Of a stretch of DNA of 64,000 bases, positions 22,057 through 35,280 are shown piece after piece. The stretch covers positions 81,508,414 through 81,572,413 of the forward strand of contig NC_135715.1 in NCBI RefSeq assembly GCF_964656455.1, read 5' to 3'. The position numbers and the translations under genes are program-made. The stretch comes from Halichoerus grypus. Taxonomy: Eukaryota; Chordata; Mammalia; Carnivora; Phocidae. The number at the start of each line of letters is the position of its first letter. Position 1 is the stretch's first letter. A model generated the notes under the pieces. The model had not been told where the DNA came from and searched no databases. It worked only from the letters and a program-made list of their open reading frames with translations.

Positions 22057-25000
22057 ATAGCTGCCTCCTGCCCATGCTTATTTCTGCCTCGGAATTCTGC
22101 TGGGACTCATTCCCCAGGTTTGCACTCAAGCAGAGTTGAAAATCCTGCCACCCTGTGGAGAGGCGAATGAGCTGAAGCTGGGATTCTTGACCGGCTTCTT
22201 TCTGCCAAAACAGTGTGGAGCACTTAGCATTCCTATGCACACATGGAGCAGTAGTGTTAGCTTCAGGTAACAAGAGCTGAGTCGAGAGGTGCCTTCTGGC
22301 CCGGACTTCTTCTCCCTCGGTCTCACGTAAGGAACCCGTTCCCCAGGCTCTCACCCACGGTAGCCTGGAAAGTGCTTCCTCCCTCAGAGACGTGGATGGT
22401 AGCTAAAGCACGATTTCTCTACCGTGTTGTTTCTTCGAGTTAGAACGCTAGCTATTAGACTGCCATGCAAATGTGGGGCTGCCGTGCTAGCTTGGTCAAA
22501 CACATGGGGAGTCGTGTTCTGCCTTTCGCAGGGGCCTGAGTCTCACTCGCAAAAAGCTTTGGACTCCCTTGCAGTGCTCTCACGCACGCACACCACAAAA
22601 TGCTGCCACCCTCAGGAGCAGCTGTTTCACCTGCAGCACAGGCTCTCAACCGAGTTTTTCCTTCGAGTTAGGTGGCTGTGTTTAAGGCGGCACACACACC
22701 CTCTCGAATGGTACTAGCCCCATAACCAGGATGTGAGTTAAGAGCTGCCTTCTGTACCGGCCTGTCTCTCCCCGATATTACGATATTGAAACCGTCCCCA
22801 GGCTCTCAGCCACAGTACACCCTAAACTGCTCCACCCACAGAGAGGTCGACGGTAGCTAAAGCACGGTTTCTCTACAGTGTTGTTTCTTCGAGTTAGAAC
22901 GCTAGCTATTAGACTGCCATGCAAATGTGGGGCTGCCGTGCTAGCTTGGTCAAACACATGGGGAGTCGTGTTCTGCCTTTTGCTGGGGCCTGAGTCTCAC
23001 TCGCAAAAAGCTTTGGACTCCCTTGCACTACTCTCACGCACGCACACAACAAAATGCTGCCACCCTCAGGAGCACCTGTTTTACCTGAAGCACAGGCTCT
23101 CAATCAAGTTTTCCTTCGAGTTAGGTGGCTGTGTTGAAGCCTGCACACACACCCTGGCGAACGGTACCAGCCCCATAACCATGATGTGTGTTGAGAGCTG
23201 CCTTCTGTACCGGCCTGCCTCTCCCCGATATTATGATATTGAAACTGTGCCCAGGCTCTCAGCCACAGTACACCCTAAACTGCTTCGCCCACAGAGAGGT
23301 CGACGGTAGCTAAAGCACGGTTTCTCTGCTGTGTAGTTTCTTCGAGTTAGAACGCTAGCTATTAGACTTCCATGCAAAAGTGGGGCTGCCGTGCTAGCGT
23401 GATGAAACACATGGGGAGTCGTGTTCTGCCTTTCGCTGGGGCCTGAGTCTCACTCGCAAAAAGCTTTGGACTTCCTTGCAGTGCTCTCACGCACGCACAC
23501 AACAAAATGCTGCCACCCTCAGGAGCAGCTGTTTGACCTGACGCACAAGCTCTGAACCGAGATTTTCCTTCGAGTTAGGTGGCTGTGTTTACCCTGGGCA
23601 ACGGTACTAGCCCCATAACCATGATGTGGGTTGAGAGCTGCCTTCTGTACCGGCCTGTCTCTCCCCCGATATTACGATATTGAAACCGTCCCCAGGCTCT
23701 CAGCCACAGTACACCCTAAACTGCTTCGCCCACAAAGAGGTCGACGGTAGCTAAAGCACGGTTTGTCTACAGTGTTGTTTGTTCGAGTTAGAAAGCTAGC
23801 TATTAGACTTCCATTCAAAAGTGGGGCCGCAGTAGTAGTTTCATGGAGCAAGTGGGGAGTCGTGTTCTGGCTTCTTCCGGGGCCTGGGTCTCACAAGGAA
23901 AATGGTTTTGGACTCACTTGCTGTGCACTCACGCATGCACACCACACAATGCGTCCACCCTGAGGCATGGCTCTTTTAGCCGAAGCAGGAATTCCCTACA
24001 GAGTTGTTCCTTTGAGTTAGGTGGTTGGCTTATGGCCTGCAGGCACACCCGGGGCAAGGGGACTAGCCTCATAAACAAGAGGTGAGTTGAGAGCTGCCTT
24101 CCGCACCGGCCTGTTTCTCACTCCATTTCACGTATGGGACCCTTTCCCCGGTCTCTCATACACGAGCACTATACAACTCCTGCGGCTTCAGGAACGGCAA
24201 TGGTAGCTAAAGCGCAGTAAGGCTACAGCATTGATTCTTGGTGTTAGTAGCCTGGTAGGCGAATGAGCTGCAGCTGGGATTCTTTACAGACTTGTTTCTT
24301 CCCAGTCAGGGTCGAGCACATAGCATTCCAAGCACACATGGAGCAGTAGTCTTAGCTTCAGGTAGCAAGAGCTGAGTCCAGAGGTGCCTTCTGCCCGGAC
24401 CTATTTCTCCCTTGGTTTCACGTATGGAACCCGTTCCCCAGGCTCTCAGCCACGGTACTCCGTGTAATGCTTCCTCCGTCTAGAGGTCGACGGTAGCTAA
24501 AGCACGGTTTGTCTACAGTGTTGTTTCTTCGAGTGAGAACACTAGCTGTTAGACTTCCATGCAAAAGTGGGGCTGCCGTGCTAGCGTGATGAAACACATG
24601 GGGAGTCGTGTTCTGCCTTCTGCTGGGGCCTGAGGCTCATTCACAAAAAGCTTTGGACTCCCTTGCAGTGCTCTCATGCACGCACACAACAAAATGCTTC
24701 CACCCTCAGGAGCGGCTCTTTTAGCTGAAGCATGGATTCTCCAGCGAGTTTTTCCTTCGAGTTAGGCAGTTTTCATGAAGCCTGCACACACACCCGGGGC
24801 AACGGTACTAGCCCCATAACCATGGTTTGAGTTGAGAGCTGCCTTCTCTCCGGCCTGTCTCTCCCTCGATTTCACGAAACGGAACCCGTCCCCAGGCTCT
24901 CACCCACCGTACACCCTAAACTGCTTCCTCCCACATAGAGGTCGTCGGTAGCTAAAGCACGGTTTCTCTTCAGTGTTGTTTCTCCGAGTTAGAACGCTTG

Positions 25001-26464
25001 CTATTAATGTCCACAATAGCCAAACTGTGGAAAGAGCCATGTCCACCAACAGATGAATGGATAAAGAAGAGGGGGTATATATATATACAATGGAATATTA
25101 TGCAGCCATCAAAAGGAATGAGATCTTGCCATCTGCAACGACGTGGATGGAACTGGAGGGTATCATGCTGAGCGAAATAAGTCAAACCGAGAAAGACATG
25201 TATCATATGACCTCACTGATATGAGGAATTCTTAATCTCAGGAAACAAACTGAGGGTTGCTAGAGTGGGGGGTGGGGTGGGAGGGATGGGGTCACTGGGT
25301 GTTGGACACTGTGGAGGGTATGTGTTCTGGTAAGCGCTGTGAATTGTGCAAGACTGTTGAATCTCAGATCTGTACCTCTGAAACAAATAATGCAATATAT
25401 GTTAAGAAAGAAAAAAAGAAGAAGAAGAATGTAGCAGGAGGGGAAGAATGAAGGGGGGAAAATCGGAGGGGGAGAAGAACCATGAGAGATGATGGACTCT
25501 GAAAAACAAACTGAGGGTTCTAGAGGGGAGGGGGCTGGGAGGATGGCTTAGCCTGGTGATGGGTATTGAGCAGGGCACGTTCTGCATGGAGCACTGGGTG
25601 TTATGCACAAACAATGAATCATGGAACACTATATCTAAAACTAATGATGTAATGTATGGGGATTAACATAACAATAAAAACATTAAATAATAATTAAAAA
25701 AAAGAACGCTTGCTATTAGACTTCCATGCAAAAGTGGGGCCGCAGTGCTAGCCTCAGGAAACAAGTGGGGAGTCATGTTCTGCCTTCTGCCGGGGCCTGA
25801 GTCCCACACGGAAAATGGGTCTGGACTCACTTGCAGTGCGCTCACGCATGCACACAGCAAAATGCGTCCACCCTCCGGCATGGCTACTTTAGCCGAAGCA
25901 GGAAATCTCTACAGAGTTGTTCCTTTGAGTTAGGTGGTTGGCTTTAGCCCTGCAGGCACACCCGGGGCAAGGGTACTAGCCTCATAAACAAGAGGTGAGT
26001 TGAGAACTGCCTTCCGCTCCGGCCTGTTTCTCACTCCATTTCACGTATGGGACCCTTTCCCCGGGCTCTCAGACAGACACGAGCACTGTCAAATTCCTCT
26101 GGCTTCAGGAACGGCAATGTTAACTCAAGCGCAGTAACTCTATAGCATTGATTCTTGGTGTTAGTAGCCTGGGAACTAGGCTTCCAGGCACACAGGGTAC
26201 AGCAGTGCTAATCTCCTCAAACAAGAGGGGAGTCGACAGCAGCCTTCCTTCCAGGCCTGCTTCTCACTCCGAGTTACGTTTAGGTTCCATTTCTCATGCT
26301 TTCACAAAAACACACAACAGATGAAGTGCACGCTCAGGAAGGGCGATCTTTGCTGAGGCACGGGTCCTCCGCACTTTTGTTCCTTTCCGTTGGGTGGATG
26401 GCACTTAGGACTACACGCACACACGGGAGAGCCGATCTAGTTTCCCGAAACAAGAGTTGAGTCG
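22057..26464. repeat. Macrosatellite unit 6 (4408 bp)
   Basis: Near-copy of unit 5 in its left part (gtttcacctg near 22625, gctccaccc near 22829). It shares ggtttgtctac near 24506 with unit 7. Its L1 left junction keeps the gctatta form otherwise seen only in units 1 and 3. Private A at 23735. Confidence 0.95.
25007..25702 (+). mobile_element. L1 fragment, unit 6
   Basis: 696 bp, (TA)6, with the perfect gctatta left target copy. This is the only such case among units 5-14. Confidence 0.92.
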
Positions 26465-29400
26465 ATAGCTGCCTCCTGCCCATGCTTATTTCTGCCTCGG
26501 AATTCTGCTGGGACTCATTCCCCAGGTTTGCACTCAAGCAGAGTTGAAAATCCTGCCACCCTGTGGAGAGGCGAATGAGCTGAAGCTGGGATTCTTGACC
26601 GGCTTCTTTCTGCCAAAACAGTGTGGAGCACTTAGCATTCCTATGCACACATGGAGCAGTAGTGTTAGCTTCAGGTAACAAGAGCTGAGTCGAGAGGTGC
26701 CTTCTGGCCCGGACTTCTTCTCCCTCGGTCTCACGTAAGGAACCCGTTCCCCAGGCTCTCACCCACGGTAGCCTGGAAAGTGCTTCCTCCCTCAGAGACG
26801 TGGATGGTAGCTAAAGCACGATTTCTCTACCGTGTTGTTTCTTCGAGTTAGAACGCTAGCTATTAGACTGCCATGCAAATGTGGGGCTGCCGTGCTAGCT
26901 TGGTCAAACACGTGGGGAGTCGTGTTCTGCCTTTCGCAGGGGCCTGAGTCTCACTCGCAAAAAGCTTTGGACTCCCTTGCAGTGCTCTCACGCACGCACA
27001 CCACAAAATGCTGCCACCCACAGGAGCAGCTGTTTTACCTGCAGCACAGGCTCTCAACCGAGTTTTTCCTTCGAGTTAGGTGGCTGTGTTTAAGGCGGCG
27101 CACACACCCTCTCGAATGGTACTAGCCCCATAACCAGGATGTGAGTTAAGAGCTGCCTTCTGTACCGGCCTGTCTCTCCCCGATATTACGATATTGAAAC
27201 CGTCCCCAGGCTCTCAGCCACAGTACACCCTAAACTGCTCCGCCCACAGAGAGGTCGACGGTAGCTAAAGCACGGTTTCTCTACAGTGTTGTTTCTTCGA
27301 GTTAGAACGCTAGCTATTAGACTGCCATGCAAATGTGGGGCTGCCGTGCTAGCTTGGTCAAACACATGGGGAGTCGTGTTCTGCCTTTTGCTGGGGCCTG
27401 AGTCTCACTCGCAAAAAACTTTGGACTCCCTTGCACTACTCTCACGCACGCACACAACAAAATGCTGCCACCCTCAGGAGCACCTGTTTTACCTGAAGCA
27501 CAGGCTCTCAATCAAGTTTTCCTTCGAGTTAGGTGGCTGTGTTGAAGCCTGCACACACACCCTGGCGAACGGTACCAGCCCCATAACCATGATGTGTGTT
27601 GAGAGCTGCCTTCTGTACCGGCCTGCCTCTCCCCGATATTATGATATTGAAACTGTGCCCAGGCTCTCAGCCACAGTACACCCTAAACTGCTTCGCCCAC
27701 AGAGAGGTCGACGGTAGCTAAAGCACGGTTTCTCTGCTGTGTAGTTTCTTCGAGTTAGAACGCTAGCTATTAGACTTCCATGCAAAAGTGGGGCTGCCGT
27801 GCTAGCGTGATGAAACACATGGGGAGTCGTGTTCTGCCTTTCGCTGGGGCCTGAGTCTCACTCGCAAAAAGCTTTGGACTTCCTTGCAGTGCTCTCACGC
27901 ACGCACACAACAAAATGCTGCCACCCTCAGGAGCAGCTGTTTGACCTGACGCACAAGCTCTGAACCGAGATTTTCCTTCGAGTTAGGTGGCTGTGTTTAC
28001 CCTGGGCAACGGTACTAGCCCCATACCCATGATGTGGGTTGAGAGCTGCCTTCTGTACCGGCCTGTCTCTCCCCCGATATTACGATATTGAAACCGTCCC
28101 CAGGCTCTCAGCCACAGTACACCCTAAACTGCTTCGCCCACAGAGAGGTCGACGGTAGCTAAAGCACGGTTTGTCTACAGTGTTGTTTGTTCGAGTTAGA
28201 AAGCTAGCTATTAGACTTCCATTCAAAAGTGGGGCCGCAGTAGTAGTTTCATGGAGCAAGTGGGGAGTCGTGTTCTGGCTTCTTCCGGGGCCTGGGTCTC
28301 ACAAGGAAAATGGTTTTGGACTCACTTGCTGTGCACTCACGCATGCACACCACACAATGCGTCCACCCTGAGGCATGGCTCTTTTAGCCGAAGCAGGAAT
28401 TCCCTACAGAGCTGTTCCTTTGAGTTAGGTGGTTGGCTTATGGCCTGCAGGCACACCCGGGGCAAGGGGACTAGCCTCATAAACAAGAGGTGAGTTGAGA
28501 GCTGCCTTCCGCACCGGCCTGTTTCTCACTCCATTTCACGTATGGGACCCTTTCCCCGGTCTCTCATACACGAGCACTATACAACTCCTGCGGCTTCAGG
28601 AACGGCAATGGTAGCTAAAGCGCAGTAAGGCTACAGCATTGATTCTTGGTGTTAGTAGCCTGGTAGGCGAATGAGCTGCAGCTGGGATTCTTTACAGACT
28701 TGTGTCTTCCCAGTCAGGGTCGAGCACATAGCATTCCAAGCACACATGGAGCAGTAGTCTTAGCTTCAGGTAGCAAGAGCTGAGTCCAGAGGTGCCTTCT
28801 GCCCGGACCTATTTCTCCCTTGGTTTCACGTATGGAACCCGTTCCCCAGGCTCTCAGCCACGGTACTCCGTGTAATGCTTCCTCCGTCTAGAGGTCGACG
28901 GTAGCTAAAGCACGGTTTGTCTACAGTGTTGTTTCTTCGAGTGAGAACACTAGCTGTTAGACTTCCATGCAAAAGTGGGGCTGCCGTGCTAGCGTGATGA
29001 AACACATGGGGAGTCGTGTTCTGCCTTCTGCTGGGGCCTGAGGCTCATTCACAAAAAGCTTTGGACTCCCTTGCAGTGCTCTCATGCACGCACACAACAA
29101 AATGCTTCCACCCTCAGGAGCGGCTCTTTTAGCTGAAGCATGGATTCTCCAGCGAGTTTTTCCTTCGAGTTAGGCAGTTTTCATGAAGCCTGCACACACA
29201 CCCGGGGCAACGGTACTAGCCCCATAACCATGGTTTGAGTTGAGAGCTGCCTTCTCTCCGGCCTGTCTCTCCCTCGATTTCACGAAACGGAACCCGTCCC
29301 CAGGCTCTCACCCACCGTACACCCTAAACTGCTTCCTCCCACATAGAGGTCGTCGGTAGCTAAAGCACGGTTTCTCTTCAGTGTTGTTTCTCCGAGTTAG

Positions 29401-30872
29401 AACGCTTGCTATGAATGTCCACAATAGCCAAACTGTGGAAAGAGCCATGTCCACCAACAGATGAATGGATAAAGAAGAGGGGGTATATATATATACAATG
29501 GAATATTATGCAGCCATCAAAAGGAATGAGATCTTGCCATCTGCAACGACGTGGATGGAACTGGAGGGTATCATGCTGAGCGAAATAAGTCAAACCGAGA
29601 AAGACATGTATCATATGACCTCACTGATATGAGGAATTCTTAATCTCAGGAAACAAACTGAGGGTTGCTAGAGTGGGGGGTGGGGTGGGAGGGATGGGGT
29701 CACTGGGTGTTGGACACTGTGGAGGGTATGTGTTCTGGTAAGCGCTGTGAATTGTGCAAGACTGTTGAATCTCAGATCTGTACCTCTGAAACAAATAATG
29801 CAATATATGTTAAGAAAGAAAAAAAGAAGAAGAAGAATGTAGCAGGAGGGGAAGAATGAAGGGGGGAAAATCGGAGGGGGAGAAGAACCATGAGAGATGA
29901 TGGACTCTGAAAAACAAACTGAGGGTTCTAGAGGGGAGGGGGCTGGGAGGATGGCTTAGCCTGGTGATGGGTATTGAGCAGGGCACGTTCTGCATGGAGC
30001 ACTGGGTGTTATGCACAAACAATGAATCATGGAACACTATATCTAAAACTAATGATGTAATGTATGGGGATTAACATAACAATAAAAACATTAAATAATA
30101 ATTAAAAAAAAGAACGCTTGCTATTAGACTTCCATGCAAAAGTGGGGCCGCAGTGCTAGCCTCAGGAAACAAGTGGGGAGTCATGTTCTGCCTTCTGCCG
30201 GGGCCTGAGTCCCACACGGAAAATGGGTCTGGACTCACTTGCAGTGCGCTCACGCATGCACACAGCAAAATGCGTCCACCCTCCGGCATGGCTACTTTAG
30301 CCGAAGCAGGAAATCTCTACAGAGTTGTTCCTTTGAGTTAGGTGGTTGGCTTTAGCCCTGCAGGCACACCCGGGGCAAGGGTACTAGCCTCATAAACAAG
30401 AGGTGAGTTGAGAACTGCCTTCCGCTCCGGCCTGTTTCTCACTCCATTTCACGTATGGGACCCTTTCCCCGGGCTCTCAGACAGACACGAGCACTGTCAA
30501 ATTCCTCTGGCTTCAGGAACGGCAATGTTAACTCAAGCGCAGTAACTCTATAGCATTGATTCTTGGTGTTAGTAGCCTGGGAACTAGGCTTCCAGGCACA
30601 CAGGGTACAGCAGTGCTAATCTCCTCAAACAAGAGGGGAGTCGACAGCAGCCTTCCTTCCAGGCCTGCTTCTCACTCCGAGTTACGTTTAGGTTCCATTT
30701 CTCATGCTTTCACAAAAACACACAACAGATGAAGTGCACGCTCAGGAAGGGCGATCTTTGCTGAGGCACGGGTCCTCCGCACTTTTGTTCCTTTCCGTTG
30801 GGTGGATGGCACTTAGGACTACACGCACACACGGGAGAGCCGATCTAGTTTCCCGAAACAAGAGTTGAGTCG
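26465..30872. repeat. Macrosatellite unit 7 (4408 bp)
   Basis: Shares cacgtgggg near 26909 with unit 8 only, and C at 28026 with units 4, 8 and 9. Private changes at 27020, 27418, 28412 and 28704. Confidence 0.95.
29415..30110 (+). mobile_element. L1 fragment, unit 7
   Basis: 696 bp, (TA)6, left target copy gctatga. Confidence 0.92.
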
Positions 30873-33800
30873 ATAGCTGCCTCCTGCCCATGCTTATTTC
30901 TGCCTCGGAATTCTGCTGGGACTCATTCCCCAGGTTTGCACTCAAGCAGAGTTGAAAATCCTGCCACCCTGTGGAGAGGCGAATGAGCTGAAGCTGGGAT
31001 TCTTGACCGGCTTCTTTCTGCCAAAACAGTGTGGAGCACTTAGCATTCCTATGCACACATGGAGCAGTAGTGTTAGCTTCAGGTAACAAGAGCTGAGTCG
31101 AGAGGTGCCTTCTGGCCCGGACTTCTTCTCCCTCGGTCTCACGTAAGGAACCCGTTCCCCAGGCTCTCACCCACGGTAGCCTGGAAAGTGCTTCCTCCCT
31201 CAGAGACGTGGATGGTAGCTAAAGCACGATTTCTCTACCGTGTTGTTTCTTCGAGTTAGAACGCTAGCTATTAGACTGCCATGCAAATGTGGGGCTGCCG
31301 TGCTAGCTTGGTCAAACACGTGGGGAGTCGTGTTCTGCCTTTCGCAGGGGCCTGAGTCTCACTCGCAAAAAGCTTTGGACTCCCTTGCAGTGCTCTCACG
31401 CACGCACACCACAAAATGCTGCCACCCTCAGGAGCAGCTGTTTTACCTGCAGCACAGGCTCTCAACCGAGTTTTTCCTTCGAGTTAGGTGGCTGTGTTTA
31501 AGGCGGCACACACACCCTCTCGAATGGTACTAGCCCCATAACCAGGATGTGAGTTAAGAGCTGCCTTCTGTACCGGCCTGTCTCTCCCCGATATTACGAT
31601 ATTGAAACCGTCCCCAGGCTCTCAGCCACAGTACACCCTAAACTGCTCCGCCCACAGAGAGGTCGACGGTAGCTAAAGCACGGTTTCTCTACAGTGTTGT
31701 TTCTTCGAGTTAGAACGCTAGCTATTAGACTGCCATGCAAATGTGGGGCTGCCGTGCTAGCTTGGTCAAACACATGGGGAGTCGTGTTCTGCCTTTTGCT
31801 GGGGCCTGAGTCTCACTCGCAAAAAGCTTTGGACTCCCTTGCACTACTCTCACGCACGCACACAACAAAATGCTGCCACCCTCAGGAGCACCTGTTTTAC
31901 CTGAAGCACAGGCTCTCAATCAAGTTTTCCTTCGAGTTAGGTGGCTGTGTTGAAGCCTGCACACACACCCTGGCGAACGGTACCAGCCCCATAACCATGA
32001 TGTGTGTTGAGAGCTGCCTTCTGTACCGGCCTGCCTCTCCCCGATATTATGATATTGAAACTGTGCCCAGGCTCTCAGCCACAGTACACCCTAAACTGCT
32101 TCGCCCACAGAGAGGTCGACGGTAGCTTAAGCACGGTTTCTCTGCTGTGTAGTTTCTTCGAGTTAGAACGCTAGCTATTAGACTTCCATGCAAAAGTGGG
32201 GCTGCCGTGCTAGCGTGATGAAACACATGGGGAGTCGTGTTCTGCCTTTCGCTGGGGCCTGAGTCTCACTCGCAAAAAGCTTTGGACTTCCTTGCAGTGC
32301 TCTCACGCACGCACACAACAAAATGCTGCCACCCTCAGGAGCAGCTGTTTGACCTGACGCACAAGCTCTGAACCGAGATTTTCCTTCGAGTTAGGTGGCT
32401 GTGTTTACCCTGGGCAACGGTACTAGCCCCATACCCATGATGTGGGTTGAGAGCTGCCTTCTGTACCGGCCTGTCTCTCCCCCGATATTACGATATTGAA
32501 ACCGTCCCCAGGCTCTCAGCCACAGTACACCCTAAACTGCTTCGCCCACAGAGAGGTCGACGGTAGCTAAAGCACGGTTTGTCTACAGTGTTGTTTGTTC
32601 GAGTTAGAAAGCTAGCTATTAGACTTCCATTCAAAAGTGGGGCCGCAGTAGTAGTTTCATGGAGCAAGTGGGGAGTCGTGTTCTGGCTTCTTCCGGGGCC
32701 TGGGTCTCACAAGGAAAATGGTTTTGGACTCACTTGCTGTGCACTCACGCATGCACACCACACAATGCGTCCACCCTGACGCATGGCTCTTTTAGCCGAA
32801 GCAGGAATTCCCTACAGAGTTGTTCCTTTGAGTTAGGTGGTTGGCTTATGGCCTGCAGGCACACCCGGGGCAAGGGGACTAGCCTCATAAACAAGAGGTG
32901 AGTTGAGAGCTGCCTTCCGCACCGGCCTGTTTCTCACTCCATTTCACGTATGGGACCCTTTCCCCGGTCTCTCATACACGACCACTATACAACTCCTGCG
33001 GCTTCAGGAACGGCAATGGTAGCTAAAGCGCAGTAAGGCTACAGCATTGATTCTTGGTGTTAGTAGCCTGGTAGGCGAATGAGCTGCAGCTGGGATTCTT
33101 TACAGACTTGTTTCTTCCCAGTCAGGGTCGAGCACATAGCATTCCAAGCACACATGGAGCAGTAGTCTTAGCTTCAGGTAGCAAGAGCTGAGTCCAGAGG
33201 TGCCTTCTGCCCGGACCTATTTCTCCCTTGGTTTCACGTATGGAACCCGTTCCCCAGGCTCTCAGCCACGGTACTCCGTGTAATGCTTCCTCCGTCTAGA
33301 GGTCGACGGTAGCTAAAGCACGGTTTCTCTACAGTGTTGTTTCTTCGAGTGAGAACACTAGCTGTTAGACTTCCATGCAAAAGTGGGGCTGCCGTGCTAG
33401 CGTGATGAAACACATGGGGAGTCGTGTTCTGCCTTCTGCTGGGGCCTGAGGCTCATTCACAAAAAGCTTTGGACTCCCTTGCAGTGCTCTCATGCACGCA
33501 CACAACAAAATGCTTCCACCCTCAGGAGCGGCTCTTTTAGCTGAAGCATGGATTCTCCAGCGAGTTTTTCCTTCGAGTTAGGCAGTTTTCATGAAGCCTG
33601 CACACACACCCGGGGCAACGGTACTAGCCCCATAACCATGGTTTGAGTTGAGAGCTGCCTTCTCTCCGGCCTGTCTCTCCCTCGATTTCACGAAACGGAA
33701 CCCGTCCCCAGGCTCTCACCCACCGTACACCCTAAACTGCTTCCTCCCACATAGAGGTCGTCGGTAGCTAAAGCACGGTTTCTCTTCAGTGTTGTTTCTC

Positions 33801-35280
33801 CGAGTTAGAACGCTTGCTATGAATGTCCACAATAGCCAAACTGTGGAAAGAGCCATGTCCACCAACAGATGAATGGATAAAGAAGAGGGGGTATATATAT
33901 ATACAATGGAATATTATGCAGCCATCAAAAGGAATGAGATCTTGCCATCTGCAACGACGTGGATGGAACTGGAGGGTATCATGCTGAGCGAAATAAGTCA
34001 AACCGAGAAAGACATGTATCATATGACCTCACTGATATGAGGAATTCTTAATCTCAGGAAACAAACTGAGGGTTGCTAGAGTGGGGGGTGGGGTGGGAGG
34101 GATGGGGTCACTGGGTGTTGGACACTGTGGAGGGTATGTGTTCTGGTAAGCGCTGTGAATTGTGCAAGACTGTTGAATCTCAGATCTGTACCTCTGAAAC
34201 AAATAATGCAATATATGTTAAGAAAGAAAAAAAGAAGAAGAAGAATGTAGCAGGAGGGGAAGAATGAAGGGGGGAAAATCGGAGGGGGAGAAGAACCATG
34301 AGAGATGATGGACTCTGAAAAACAAACTGAGGGTTCTAGAGGGGAGGGGGCTGGGAGGATGGCTTAGCCTGGTGATGGGTATTGAGCAGGGCACGTTCTG
34401 CATGGAGCACTGGGTGTTATGCACAAACAATGAATCATGGAACACTATATCTAAAACTAATGATGTAATGTATGGGGATTAACATAACAATAAAAACATT
34501 AAATAATAATTAAAAAAAAGAACGCTTGCTATTAGACTTCCATGCAAAAGTGGGGCCGCAGTGCTAGCCTCAGGAAACAAGTGGGGAGTCATGTTCTGCC
34601 TTCTGCCGGGGCCTGAGTCCCACACGGAAAATGGGTCTGGACTCACTTGCAGTGCGCTCACGCATGCACACAGCAAAATGCGTCCACCCTCCGGCATGGC
34701 TACTTTAGCCGAAGCAGGAAATCTCTACAGAGTTGTTCCTTTGAGTTAGGTGGTTGGCTTTAGCCCTGCAGGCACACCCGGGGCAAGGGTACTAGCCTCA
34801 TAAACAAGAGGTGAGTTGAGAACTGCCTTCCGCTCCGGCCTGTTTCTCACTCCATTTCACGTATGGGACCCTTTCCCCGGGCTCTCAGACAGACACGAGC
34901 ACTGTCAAATTCCTCTGGCTTCAGGAACGGCAATGTTAACTCAAGCGCAGTAACTCTATAGCATTGATTCTTGGTGTTAGTAGCCTGGGAACTAGGCTTC
35001 CAGGCACACAGGGTACAGCAGTGCTAATCTCCTCAAACAAGAGGGGAGTCGACAGCAGCCTTCCTTCCAGGCCTGCTTCTCACTCCGAGTTACGTTTAGG
35101 TTCCATTTCTCATGCTTTCACAAAAACACACAACAGATGAAGTGCACGCTCAGGAAGGGCGATCTTTGCTGAGGCACGGGTCCTCCGCACTTTTGTTCCT
35201 TTCCGTTGGGTGGATGGCACTTAGGACTACACGCACACACGGGAGAGCCGATCTAGTTTCCCGAAACAAGAGTTGAGTCG
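30873..35280. repeat. Macrosatellite unit 8 (4408 bp)
   Basis: Shares cacgtgggg (near 31317) with unit 7 and C at 32434 with units 4, 7 and 9. The only private change I noticed is T at 32128 (ggtagcttaag). Confidence 0.95.
33823..34518 (+). mobile_element. L1 fragment, unit 8
   Basis: 696 bp, (TA)6, left target copy gctatga. Confidence 0.92.
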
